Part shown: positions 1 through 11,066 of the stretch, piece by piece
Layout: every line of letters begins with the position of its first letter
Numbering within the stretch: the stretch's first letter is position 1
Source: Saprolegnia diclina VS20
Taxonomy: Eukaryota > Oomycota > Saprolegniomycetes > Saprolegniales > Saprolegniaceae
NCBI RefSeq assembly: GCF_000281045.1
Contig: NW_008246137.1
Coordinates: 7,887 to 37,015 of the forward strand
Direction: 5' to 3'
Length of the DNA stretch: 29,129 bases
The notes under the pieces: generated by a model
What the model was told of the DNA's origin: nothing
Databases searched by the model: none
Seen by the model: only the letters and a program-made list of their open reading frames with translations
Program-made: the position numbers and the translations under genes

Positions 1-1465
1 GTGTGGCAGTCGCACGCCAAGCGGCTCCTCGTGGCGCACGCGCTCTTCTGGAGCGTCGTTGTGAGCGTCCCGATCTGCATCTGCATTCTGCAACTCGACG
101 ACGCGACGATCCGGGGCTATAAGAACTGGTACCAAGCCATCAACAACCTCGTGCTGTGGGGCATCGCCATGTACTTTTGCTACTGGGAGTACAAGGAGCT
201 CCGAGGCTACGGGCTGCGCAAGTACTTTAGCCTCGTGAACGCGACCCAGATGAGCGTGTACCTGCTCATCATCTTTGTCTACGTGCCGTGCCAGCTCGGG
301 CTCTCGCACGCGACCATGCTCCGCGAGTACCAGGTAATACGCTGCAATTTGACGTCGGAAATGACGTTTAACTAGCTCTGCCTCGTGGGCTTTCTCTGCC
401 TCGCGCTCTGGATCTTGTTTCTGCAGCAGCTCGAAGTGCATCCGACGACCGGGTACCTCTTGCCGATGATGCGCCGCCTCCTCCAAGACAGCATGCGCTT
501 CCTGATTCTGTACGGCGTCTTTCAAGGTACACCTTGTCTTCTACTCGTATGACAATATTGAGTCCTTCTATATCTGTGGTTTCTAGCGGGCTTGACGTGC
601 GCGTACTACATTTTGCTCCAGGGCAGCGAAGGCTACGAGTCGTTCCCAGCGACCTTTGTCACAGTGTTTTTCGTTCTCTTTGGCCAAATCCAGACGGCGC
701 CGATCGATGTACTGGGATGTTAAACTATCGCAAGGGCTAGAAACGCCTCCTCCGTAGGCGCTGAGCGACGAGCAGCCCGTCCTGTACGTCTTTGCGATGG
801 GACTCCTCATGTTCCACATGGCGATTGCGATCGTCCTCCTCCTCAACGTGCTCATCGCGATGATGAACAACACGCTGGACGAGGGCCTCGAGAAGGCCAA
901 GCTCGAGGCGCTGGCGAGCTACGCCAACTGCATCCTGCGCCTTGAGCTCAGCCTCGCGCCGACGGAGCGCAACGAGATGATCTACGTCATCAAGCCCAAG
1001 TTCCTCCACCACCACCAGTCGTGTTCGTCGACTGCCTTCTCGTCGCAGGGTGTTTAACTATGCGGTGTAGTGCTGCCGGACGACGTGGACGCGCCGGCGC
1101 GCCGCCTGAGCTTTCGCAGTGCCAACCTCCGCATGCACTCGCTGGCGACGGACGAGGCCAAGCCGCTGGTGGTGCCCCGGCCGACGCACCAGCCCTCGTC
1201 GGGCCGCCACACGGGCATCTTGAACCCGTCGTTCCGGCAGATCGTGCTCAAGTCGGACTACAAGGCTGGGTTTGAAGCGCCGGTCGACGCCCACCAGGAG
1301 TGGATGACCGAGATGCGCGGGGTTGTCAGCTCGATGAAGAAGGACCACGCGACCCAGATGGCGCAGCTCAAGGCGCAGCTCAACGACATTACGCGGCTCA
1401 TCCAAGAGCTCGAGATGGCGCAGAACCCGCGCGCGGGACTCGGCAGCTCGTCCATGCAGTGGTAA
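1..1465 (+). CDS. TRP-like (polycystin/TRPV-type) ion channel, C-terminal part; 5' end outside window
   Basis: This is the 3' part of a cation-channel gene; the ankyrin and early membrane segments would lie left of the window. Exons read as 1-333, 376-526, 587-708, 758-about 1022 and 1071-1465, joined by 42-60 nt GT-AG introns; the last donor (near 1022) is the least certain. The translation shows several hydrophobic segments, a pore-loop region (GYESFPATF...VLFGQIQ, exon 587-708), an S6-like helix (MFHMAIAIVLLLNVLIAMMN, around 810-870) and a cytoplasmic tail with a conserved GILNP motif and a heptad-like, probably coiled-coil end (1300-1450). The order S5, pore, S6, helix, coiled coil is that of TRP channels. 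It is a paralogue of the complete gene at 6401-11066; the two share exon boundaries, including one exon of 122 nt in each. Ion selectivity and gating cannot be told from sequence. The channel-family call is confident; the subfamily is not. Confidence 0.82.
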
Positions 1466-1566
1466 ACCTCAACTTCAACCTTCGGTTCTTTGATTTGGAT
1501 ACGTTTAAACAAGTTTGGCGCCTAAAACGCATGGTTGGACGCAACCGCTTTGCGTTAAAGTCCACG

Positions 1567-1600
1567 ATTGGGCGCCGTGGCGTTGAGATTGCACCAACCA
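1567..1600 (+). promoter_or_regulatory. Inverted CCAAT box (ATTGG) and CCAACCA motif upstream of UTP25
   Basis: ATTGG at 1567-1571 and CCAACCA at 1594-1600 lie within 65 nt of the UTP25 start codon. The same pair, CCAACCA and ATTGG, lies 31-56 nt upstream of the UTP14 start (22806-22823). A promoter role is inferred from position and sharing only. Confidence 0.3.
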
Positions 1601-1630
1601 AATCCCATTTCGTTGGCAACCAAGAGCTAG

Positions 1631-4409
1631 ATGGCCAAGGGCGGGAAGAAGAAGGGCGGGAAGCGCAAGCGCCACGCATGGGACGACGAGGACAAGCAGC
1701 CGGCGACGGCCGCCGAGCCCGTGCCCAAGAAGAAGTTCGACTCGATGTTCGCGCAGTGGAAGAAGACCAACGTCAACCGGCGCAACACGCAGCGCGACAA
1801 GGCGCTCACGTACGAGCAGGTCAAGGCGCAGCAGTACAACGAGCTGCGCAAGGCCACCAAGGGCCGCCGTGCCGACGACGAAGACGAAGATGACGAGCAC
1901 GATGGCAGCGACCATGGCAGCGGCTCGGGCAGCGACGACAGCGCGTCCGAGGTCGACGAGGCCGTCGCGCCCACGCGCAAGAAGGCGTCGACGTTCCAGT
2001 CGTTCGTGTCGCTCTTCCACGCTGCGCCGGCGGCCATCTCGGACGACGAAGCGCAGGAAGAAGAAGAAGAAGAGGACGAGATGCTGGACGACGAGGATGA
2101 GGATGAAGACGATGAAGATGCAGACGACAATGAAGATGGCGAAGAGGACGACACCGCGCCCGTTGCCGACGAAGACGAAGAGGACGAGGAAGACGATGCG
2201 TCTGCGCCGAGCCAGGTCAACGACGACGACGAAGACAAGGACCCGTTCCGCGCGCGGTACCTCCTCAAGGAGCCGACCGAGAAGGAGTTTGCGGTACGAC
2301 ACACCCCACCTCTCCACAGGAGACTCAGTTCTTGGTTGCAGGCGATGCAGACGGCCAAGCCGGCGCCGTTCACGAAGCTCACGACGATGGACTCGCTCGA
2401 GACGCACGTGCGCAAGGGCTTCTACGAGGAGACGCCGGCGCACAGCCCGCAGCCTCTCTCGCACGTGCGCTCGCGCCTCTACGCGTCCTGGAAGCAGAAG
2501 AACCTCCTGACGCTCAACGTACGTCGGTGTCCAAGACTACTATGTATCTTATCGGATGCGAGTAGCCGCTACAGGAGCAGCTCAACGGCGCGCTGAGCAG
2601 CTACAAGGACCTCCTGTACTGCAACCAGACGGCCGAGACCCTGCCCGAGGTTTGCCCGCTTAGTCGTTCGAACAACCGCCACACACGCGTGTAGATCCGC
2701 AAGGTGGTCATGATGCATGTGGTCAACCACGTCATCAAGTCGCGCGACACGATCGCCCGCAACACGGAGCGTCTCGGGAAGAACGCGACGGCCGAGTACC
2801 GCGACCAAGGCTACTGCCGCCCCACGGTCCGTCATTTGTACCCGATGCAGAACGCTGATACATTGATAGATTCTCATCTTGGCTCCGCTGCGGTCGGCCG
2901 CGTACCGCCTCGTGCACCAGCTTCTGGCGCTCCTGCCCGACACGGTCACGACCGTGCTCAACAAGGACCGCTTCGAAGAGGACTTTGGTGTCGAGTACGG
3001 TCCTTTGCGTGTCGGCTACGAGAGCTCAATATACGCGGTGTAGAGAGCCAAGCGCGCCGGAAGGTACCGAGTGGCAAAAGATCTTTCAAGACGGCAACAA
3101 CGACGACGCGTTCCAGCTCGGCGTCGCCTTCTCGCGCAAGTCGGTGCGCCTCTACGCCGAGTACCACCACGCCGACATCATCATTGCGTCGCCGCTGAGT
3201 CTCCGCAAGACGATCGGTGACGCAATCGTCGACGTCGCCCCCGGCGACAAGACGTCGGTCAAGTTGCCGGTCGACTACCTCTCGTCGATCGAAGTGTGCG
3301 TGCTCGGTACGCGATACCCGCGTTGAAACCCATTTCACCCCCCTCGTAGACTCGGCCAGCGTCTTTTTGATGCAAAACATGGAGCACGTCCGCGCGGTCC
3401 TCAACGCGGTCAACGTGGCGCCCAAGGAAGCCCCGGAAGCCGACTTTTCGCGGGTACGCTCGAGCGATGGAGGGCATTCTGTCTCAAAGCGACTTGGCTA
3501 GATTCGCGAGTGGAACCTCAACCACCAAGCGCACTTCTTCCGCCAAACGATCGTGTACGCGCATGCGCCGGACGCGCAGCTCAACAACGTGCTCTCGCGG
3601 TCCTGCCACAACTTTGCCGGCGCCGTCCGCCTCTTGCCCGTCTATGACGTCGACAGCGCGTCGACGCCCGCCATGTGCAACATTGTGCCGTCGATCAAGC
3701 AGATCTTCCAGCGCATCGACACGCCGTCGCAGGTCGGAAGCTGCCCGCTCAACAAGGAAGCCGACCTCCGGTTCGCCTACTTTTCCAAGCACATTGTGCA
3801 GCCGCTGCTCGACCACCCGACCAAGCACACGATGGTATGGGTTTTTGAGGTTGAGATTGAGGTTGGAGATGGCGCCTAGATCTTCGTGCCGTCGTACTTT
3901 GACTTTGTCCGCGTCCGCAACCTCTTTGCCGAGCACAAGAAGCTCATCAACGTGGTCGCCATCTCCGAGTACTCGACTGACGCGCAGATCTCCCGGTACG
4001 CAGTAGATCCCGCTGTGGTTTCACTAAATGTTGAGGCTAGCGCCCGTACGCATTTCTTCCACGGGCGCATCAACGTGTTTCTGATCTCGGAGCGCTTTCA
4101 CTTTTACAAGCAGTACCGGGTACGCCTTCTTGTCGTCTGAGGATCGAACCGCCGACCAGTTGCGATTTTCTTTAGATCCGCGGTGTGCACCAAGTGTTTT
4201 GGTACGCGCCGCCGTCGCTCGGCCCGTTCTACGCCGAAGTGCTCAACGCGATGGGCGCGGCGGACGAGGCCGACGCCGAGAGTCTCAAGAGCGTCGTTCT
4301 CTTCAGCCCCTGGGACACGCTCCGCGTGCAGCAGATCGCAGGGTCCAAGCGCGCGGCCCGCATGACGCGGTCGGGCGGCGACACCAAGTCTATCTACATG
4401 TTTTGCTAG
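1631..4409 (+). CDS. UTP25: UTP25 / DEF (DIEXF) homologue, SSU processome factor
   Basis: A nucleolar protein of the small-subunit processome, needed for early 18S rRNA processing. Eleven exons: 1631-2293, 2342-2518, 2566-2649, 2695-2826, 2870-2994, 3044-3306, 3350-3453, 3502-3834, 3880-3995, 4041-4119, 4176-4409 (769 aa). The N-terminus is basic (MAKGGKKKGGKRKR), followed by long Asp/Glu runs (about residues 75-200), as in the family. Family landmarks follow in order: DPFRARYL, LQEQL (exon 3), the helicase-like segment ILILAPLRSA (exon 5), GNNDDAFQLG and DIIIASPLSL (exon 6), DSASVFLMQNMEHV (exon 7), DFSRIREWNLN across exons 7-8, IFVPSYFDFVR (exon 9) and FLISERFHFYKQYRIRG. UTP25 resembles DEAD-box helicases but lacks their full catalytic motifs, and no GKT Walker A is seen here. 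All introns are 43-56 nt; seven of ten start GTAC. It is convergent with the next gene, 62 nt away. Confidence 0.93.
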
Positions 4410-4471
4410 ACATATAATATACACGCTTGCTCGACGTCCTATGCGATCAATAGGTATTATAATATTAGTAT

Positions 4472-5994
4472 TTAGACAAACACCGAGTCGAGGACGGTGA
4501 AGGGGGTTGGCGTAGGGGTAGGGGTTGGCGTAGGGCCATGCGCGTTGCACTTCCACTTGCGCTCGGCGTCTTGAACCGTCGCGATGGTGTGGCAGCGCTT
4601 CTCCGTGCACAGGAACGGGATCGGCGGCGACTGTGGCACGGGCGTCGACGCGCGGCGAGCCAAATGCTGGCGCGTGCGCGCTGGTGGCGTCGTCGGAGGG
4701 TCCAAGCCTGAGGCGAATCGGGTCCGCGATGCCACCGTCAGCGTTCGTTGTGGTGACGTCAAACCGTCCACGGCGGACGTCGATCGGGTCCCGCGCGACG
4801 ACGTTGACCGCGGAGCCTTGGAACGTCGTGGCGGTGACGTCGGGAGGTCCAAGGCTGATCGGGTCCGCGATGCTACCTTTCGGTTATGGCGTGGTGCGTC
4901 TGGGCGCTGCTTGGGTACCGAGAACGTCTGTGGGACCCATAGAAATGGCTCGCTTGCAGTCACTGGCCGGAACAGTCCAGGCATGCGGTGGGATCGGGGT
5001 GGATCGTCCGCCACCGGCGCGAGCTGCGCTTCTTGTTGGTCGTCATCATGGTCGTTGTCGTCATTGCTGTCGCCACCGTCAAAGAGGTCTGGCAACTCGT
5101 CTGGCGCAGACAATGGCGCAGGGTCCGGGAAGCGCGTGTTCTGGAATGCCGAAGCCGTCGACGTCGTGGGCAACGACGGGTGCTTGGCCAGCGACACGAC
5201 TTGTGTCGGAGCAGGCGCCGTATGTTCTTGTGGGACTGCGAGCGTTGGCGTCGCGACCTCGATCGGTGCAGGTGTCGCCACTTGTAGTCGCTCCGTTCCG
5301 GGCGTCGGCACGTCAGGAACCGGTGGCTCTTCTGCTGCTTGCACATTGACGTCTGCAGTCTCGGTATCCAGGGCCGTCTCGGGGTTCGATCTCGTGCTCT
5401 CGACCGGCGAGGTGACGGCGCGAGGACTCTCGAAGAAGTCGTACCTACCACGTCGCATCAGCATTCCGAGCATAGCATCGGCAAGGACATGCGAAATCTC
5501 TAGAGAAGCGGTGAGAGCGAGCGTGATGCGACTGCCATTGACCAAGCTACGCTCCTCGCCGTCACCTACAGGCCGTCAACCGTCGCCGACAGGTGGAGCA
5601 TGGACCGTACGCAGATATGTTCCGTTGACAAAGACGCTGTCGCCGGGCACCGCCGAGACCTTCACGGTGTCGCCACTTGGATCGAAGAAGACCCAGCGAT
5701 CGGCACAGGCTGCGAGCTCGAGGCGCTCTTGCTCGGTCGCCAGCGTGAAGGCCTCAACAAAGAAGCAGCCACTAATCGTCAGCAAGGACGACCTACATGA
5801 CGACCTGCGCATGGGCTGCAGGAGCCATGGACGTACCCGAGGAGGTAGCGCCGTAGCTGCAGGGTTGTCGCATCGTCGAGCGCGGCCGGCGGGAACGCGA
5901 TCGGGTCCAAGTACAGGACGCGCATGGCCAGCGTCTGGCAACTTTGCAATTGGGTTGGGCGTTTCGGTGCAGGACCTCCTGCAGCTAATTTCAC
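4472..5994 (-). CDS. Unrecognised protein with a possible FHA-like N-terminal domain and a low-complexity tail
   Basis: Three exons on the minus strand, 5994-5837, 5771-5611 and 5565-4472 (470 aa), with donors GTACGT and GTACGG and TAG acceptors. The exon joins keep a sensible beta-rich segment (about residues 52-125): DRWVFFDPSGD, VFVNGTYL, then LVNGSRITLAL. NGT followed by a Gly-x-x-Ile turn recalls the C-terminal strands of FHA (phosphothreonine-binding) domains, but the GR and SRxH motifs of a true FHA are not seen, so this is only a suggestion. The rest is disordered: an acidic patch of Asp and Asn (about 275-290), two or three loose repeats of VASRTR..-LD.P.SPP, four Cys/His near the end (FLCTEKRCHT, KWKCNAH) and a run of Pro-Thr before the stop. 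The start could also be the in-frame Met at 5925. An opposing open frame covers the locus but has no splice or family support. Confidence 0.6.
4500..4536. repeat. Short Pro-Thr coding tandem repeat
   Basis: A G-rich tandem stretch (units of GGGGTTGGCGTA and GGGGTA on the plus strand) encodes five consecutive Pro-Thr pairs near the C-terminus of the minus-strand gene. It superficially resembles telomeric sequence but is coding low complexity. Confidence 0.7.
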
Positions 5995-6400
5995 GCATAT
6001 TAAGACTGATAATGGAGCTCTGTATATTGGAAACGATGTCGAGGTTGAAGTTTGGGGACAGAGCGTTTGGAGGACTGGTGCGAGGAGCCAAAGGTAGAGA
6101 ACTGCAAACAGGACTCGCGCACTTGGAAGCAGACTACCCTCGCGTTGCTACGGTTGTACAGACGTGGTACAAGGCCGGTATAATTGTTCAAGTTGCGTGC
6201 GATTAGCTTGACATCGTGTACGGATAAGCAGCGCTATTTTTTGGAAGGGACGAATTGGAATGTTTATCCGGAAATCGGACCTGGCAGCCTCGCTATCAGG
6301 TCTCGCTTCATTAACTTCAGCTAGATACCTGGCTGGATACTTGGATAGATTATATTGTAGTATCGTCAGCATGAAATGTGCAGATGTTAGTTGTTGAATG
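5995..6400. other. Intergenic stretch, 406 nt
   Basis: This lies between the start of the minus-strand gene at 5994 and the stop of the large channel gene at 6401. It is more AT-rich than the flanking exons. It should hold the promoter of the former and the 3' region of the latter. I see no convincing ORF, RNA gene or repeat. Confidence 0.6.
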
Positions 6401-9400
6401 TTAATCTTGGATGGAGGCCGACCCTGACTCGACCGACGAGGCTGTCTGGAGCTCTTGCAGGACGCGCGCCATGTCGCTCAGCTGGCTCTTGACCTGCTGC
6501 AGCTGTGCGGCCTGGTCCTTCTTGAGCGCTGATATCGACGCGCGCATGTCGGCCTGGAAGTCTTCGGTCGCCGACCCTTTTTGCTCGTACCCGGTCTTGT
6601 AGTCCGACTTGAGGACGACCTCGTGGAACGCCGGGTTCAAAATGCCCACGTGCGCGTCCATCTTCTTTGGCTTCTTGAGCGCCAGCAGCGGCTTGGCCTC
6701 GTCACGCCCGGTCTGCAGCGACCGGTCGAGGAGCACTGCATTCTCTACTGCAAGCTGCAAGCCCCGCTCAAAGCGCAGCTCAAGTACCTTTGGCCTGGAG
6801 GAACTTGGGCTTGATGACGTAGATCATCTCGGTGCGCTCGCGCGAGTCGAGGCTGAGCTCGAGGCGCAGGATGCAGTTGGCGTAGCTGGCCAGCGCCTCG
6901 AGCTTGGCCTTCTCAAGGCCCTCGACAAGCGTGTTGTTCATCATCGCGATGAGCACGTTGAGGAGAAGCACGATCGCAATCGCCATGTGGAACATGAGAA
7001 GACCCTTGGAGAAGATGGAGAGCACGGGCGACGTCGACGCGAGGTCCTATCCCCATATCAGTGGAAGAAGTATCAATGTATCGAGACATCAATCGGGCCG
7101 GTCTGGATCTGGCCAAAGAGCACAAAGTAGACAGTGATGAACGTGTGCAGGACCGACTCGTAGCCGTCGCTGCCTTGCAGCAGAATGTAGTACGCGCACG
7201 TCAAGCCGACTAGAGTCGTATGAGGTGCGATTGAAAAGTATCAAGTTGAAACCTTGAAAGACGCCGTAGAGGATCGAAAACCGGACGCTGTCGAGGAGGA
7301 GGCCGTGCATCATGGGCAGGAGGTACCCGGCGGTCGGGTGCACCTCGAGGTACTGCAGCGAGAGGATCCAGAGCGCGAGGCAGATCGTGCCCGACATGCA
7401 GAGCTGGTACTCGCGGACGACGACCGTCTCGGGGATGAAGCCGAGCTGGCACGGCACGTACACGAGCATGATGAGGAGGAAGACCATGATCTGGACGGCG
7501 TTGACGGCGTTCGACATGTACTTGCGCAGCCCGTAGCCCTGGAGCTCCTTGTACTCCCAGTAGAAGAAGTAGAAGGCCGTGCACCACAGCACCATGTTGT
7601 TGAGCGCCTGGTACTGGTCCTTGACACTACACTCCGAAGTCAGATTTCAGATTTCGATGAATGAGCCGTACTTGGTCATTTCAGCGTTGGTGCGGGACCC
7701 GAGGTAGAGGAGGAAGGGGAGGCAGAGGACGCCGGTCCAAAAGATCGAGTGGAAGAAGAGCACCTTCTTCGCATACGCTTTCCAGACCGGCGCGTCCGGC
7801 ATGATGTTCTCGTCGCCCCAGTTGAGCTCGACGTAAGCGCCGCGCCAGAGGAACGCGCAGAGGCCGCTGTACGTGCCGTCGCGACACCAGCCCGCGAGGC
7901 TCCAGAGCCGCTTGGGCTTCAAGCCAAAGTGGACAATCACGTACGCCACAAAGACGTACACGACAAACACAAACCAGATCTAGTCACGATTTTCAGAACC
8001 AGATCTGTCTTCAGAAACGTACCATGAACGACATCTGGATGCCTTCGTCGTCGACGCGGTCGACGTGTGTCTTGTTGTTGCCTCTCGGGCGCTTGGTGAC
8101 GCGCGCCTGCGTCCAGAAGGCCAGGGAAAAAATGTTGGTCGTGTTGGGGTCTTCGTCGAGCTGGTAGATGCAGCCCGAGATGACCGACGACGCCAGCAGC
8201 AGAATGTACATGAGACACTGCTCCACGTACATGCGCTGGGCAAAGAACTAGAGACAAATTGTCTTATATAGTACAAATGCGGACAAGGTACCTCCCACTT
8301 GAGCTGGAGCACGCGGCGCATGATTATGTGCTGGAGGCAGTGGGCCTTGACCGCATTCTGCGCGTCGTCTTCGGCTTCGAGCGTCAGAATCGAGTAGAGC
8401 GCGCTCTTCTCGACCGACTCCTTGCCATAGATACGATCCAACTAGATGTATCGAGAATTGAAACATTGAAGAATTGAAACATTGAAACATTGAAACCAAC
8501 GTACGTCGCGAAAGCTGAGGCTGTACCGCCCTTCTTCGACCAAGAAGGCGTCGAGGATCTCCTTGCCGAGCTTGGGGTCGCACTCGATCGCGCCTGCATC
8601 GGATGTGTCTATCGTTTGACAGACAATATTGTACTACCTTTGAACATGACTTCGTTGAAGCGCAGGTCCGTCGCGTTCTTCTCCAGAATGAGCTTGACAA
8701 AGGCGGCCTTGTCCTTGGCGACCATGAACGCCGTCTTGCCGCCCTTGTCCGTGCCGCCGATCTGCGCGTTGTTCTCAAGGAGCAGCTGCACCAGCGCGTC
8801 GTGGCCAAAGGAGGCTGCGTACATGAGCGCCGACCAGCCGTCCTGCAGGTTGTATGGCATGTTATAACACTCGTTTTCGCAGTCCGTCAACACACCGGGT
8901 CGCGCTCGTCGATCTTGGCCGGGGTGTCGAGGATGCAGGCGCGCGCGGCCTCGACGTTGCCTACATCACTCTAAATTCGAGTCGAAAATAGTGTCGTACC
9001 GCTGCGGGCGTGGTACAGGAGCGGGTACCGTTCGCGGAAGGCGCGCTCCTTGCCAATGTACAAGATGCACGTGCGGTGGCTCGCCTCGAGCGCAAAGGAC
9101 AGCGCCGTCTTGCCTTCCTACGCAGCAACCGTGTTCAACTAGACCAAGTGGTCATGACGGGCGTACGGCTTGCGCCGCGTCAATGTCGGCGTTGCGGTCC
9201 AAGAGGAGCTTGACGAGCTCGGGGTGGCCGTTGGCCGCGGCGAGCATCAATAGTGTCGTGCCCGTCTAGCAGAGCCGGTGACGCCGCAACCCTAACCGCA
9301 CAAGGTACCTCGTCGGTTTGTTCGAGGTCCAGCGCCGGGTTTTCCTGCAAAATCTCTTCGAACGTCTCGAGGTCGCCGTCGCGGACGATGCGGCAGAGGA

Positions 9401-11066
9401 CTTCGCGCTCGAGGAGGCGGCGGCAGTCGCCCGACGCCATCGACAGCGCCGACGCGCCGTTCTAGATGCATTCATTCCTAGCTCTTTTCGAAATATGGCC
9501 TACATTGTCGAGCACAGTGATCGCGGCGTTGTGCTGGAGCAGGTAGGACACGATGTGCGTGTGGCCTTCGGCCGCCGCCAGCATGAGCGCTGTGCGCCCC
9601 GTCTACGTCAAACGACTATGAGACAATCGCGAATCACACGCGATATAGTGTACGTCGTCCTTGTCGTTGAGGGCCTTGCGCGTGCGCACAAGCTGGTCGA
9701 GCTGCCCGGATTTGCTAAAGTACAGGGCCGGGTGTTGCTGCCGCAGGAGCAGCAAGGCCTTGCAGGCCGAGTGGCCCTTCTCGGTCGCGAGCTGCAGCGC
9801 CGTCTTGTTGTCCTAAATCAGACTGAGACGAGGCTCTCGAGAGACGTGTACGTGGTTGGTCGCTGTAAAGTCGGCGTCCGCGTCCAGCAGCTGCTGCAAG
9901 ACAGTCACGTTGCCGACGGCAGCCGCGATCATGACGGCCGTCATCCCGCCCTGTATCTCATATAGTGTCAGAGGAAGAGAGATTAGGGTACCGAGTTGAG
10001 GCGCGCCTCCAGTGGCGTCTCGGACTGCGCGAGGAGGACGCGGACGATGTCCGTGTTGCCCTTCTTGGTCGCAAGCAAGAGGGCTGTCGACCCATTCTAC
10101 ACCACGACTTGCAGGTCGAACGAGACAACGGTAGAACGAACCGACGTGACGGCAGTGACGGCGGCGTTCGCTGCTAGCAGCTGCTTGACACAGTCGACGT
10201 GGCCATAGTCGCAGGCGCACAGCAGTGGCGTCCAGCCATCGTCGTTGGGCAAGTCGACATCGGCGTCATACTTCAAGAGCGCGCGAAGCGGCTCGATGTG
10301 GCCGTTGATGGCCGCGATGAGCAGCGGCGTGTTGCGTTCCTACAGCGTCCTCTGTCGTTCCTGGTGTCGTGGAGAAGAGTGTAGTACGTAGTTGTAGACG
10401 TTGGTGCGGGCGTGCGCGCCGAGCAGCATCTGCACGATCTTGGTGTTGCCGTTCTCGGTCGCATAATGCAAGGCCGTGTTGCCCGCCTACGTAGCGTATC
10501 ATTGAGCTTCTGGGGCGTGCAAAGGGTCGAGGAACAGACGTCGTCGGCGACTTCGGTGCTCGCGTGGTGCTCGAGAAGCACCTTGGCGATGAGCGCGAGG
10601 CCGTGGAAGCAGGCGTAGATGAGCGCCGTCTTGCCATCCTACACAGTCGAGCATCGTATCGAAGCGTCAACGTGATGGACAGCGTACGGCGAACGTCGAC
10701 TCGAGGTTGGCGTTGTGGCTCGCGAGCAGCGCGACCGTGTCGATGCAGCCCTTCTGCGTCGCCCGCAGCAACGCCGACGGCCGATCCTAGCCATGAAGCG
10801 TCGGCGAAAAGGCGAGTGGCCGGGAGAGCGCACCTCACGCTGGGCCTCGGGCGACGCGCCGTGGGCGAGGAGGACGCGGACAACGTCGTGGTGGCCGTGG
10901 GCAGCCGCGTTGACCATGGCCGTGTCGCCCGCCTATGCATCGCCTCAGCGTTAGCGCGGACCAACCATCGTACCTCGTCGACTTGCTCGGCGTCCTCACC
11001 GAGCGCAAGGCGGCGCTTGACCTCGAGCACGTTCCCACGCCGGGCGTCGCGGAGGAGGCTGCTCAT
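6401..11066 (-). CDS. Ankyrin-repeat TRP-like ion channel, complete, 23 exons
   Basis: Predicted 1220-aa membrane channel with a cytoplasmic ankyrin spring. Exons (minus, 5' to 3'): 11066-10974, 10932-10834, 10786-10688, 10638-10540, 10486-10388, 10339-10142, 10096-9992, 9950-9852, 9812-9654, 9602-9504, 9461-9309, 9265-9167, 9117-9000, 8960-8896, 8842-8638, 8593-8505, 8441-8292, 8247-8023, 7979-7672, 7626-7253, 7209-7088, 7046-6788, 6747-6401; they sum to 3663 nt. Residues 32 to about 600 hold some 14 ankyrin units (for example GNTALHYATENGNTKIVQMLL). Membrane segments lie near residues 682-706, 752-770, 824-845, 864-880, 896-915, 930-945 and 966-990. A pore loop (FVLFGQIQ, about 1005-1013) and S6 (LLMFHMAIAIVLLLNVLIAMM, about 1035) follow. 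The tail carries GILNP and a probable coiled coil. Introns are 39-63 nt. This architecture matches TRPA/TRPV-like and TRP-ankyrin channels; the agonist and ion are unknown. Confidence 0.88.
8457..8496. repeat. ATTGAAAC-type tandem repeat inside a channel intron
   Basis: The intron at 8442-8504, at 63 nt the longest of the channel gene, is mostly copies of ATTGAAAC or ATTGAAG (GTTTCAAT on the coding strand). It looks like a microsatellite that lengthened the intron. Confidence 0.8.

Noticed and set aside
1-1465. The first channel gene as a truncated pseudogene
   Set aside because: Its frame and splice sites are intact to a normal stop and match the complete paralogue. It is partial only because the window starts inside it.
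4584-6206. A 540-codon plus-strand open frame opposite the FHA-like gene
   Set aside because: It is rich in Gly, Ser, Arg and Thr with no domain. The minus strand has two canonical introns that keep frame and a coherent beta-rich segment. The plus frame is the mirror of GC-biased coding sequence.
9285-9300. Telomere-like TTAGGG word in a channel intron and G-rich repeats at 4500-4536
   Set aside because: One is a single short word in an intron; the other encodes Pro-Thr pairs. Neither is an interstitial telomere array.
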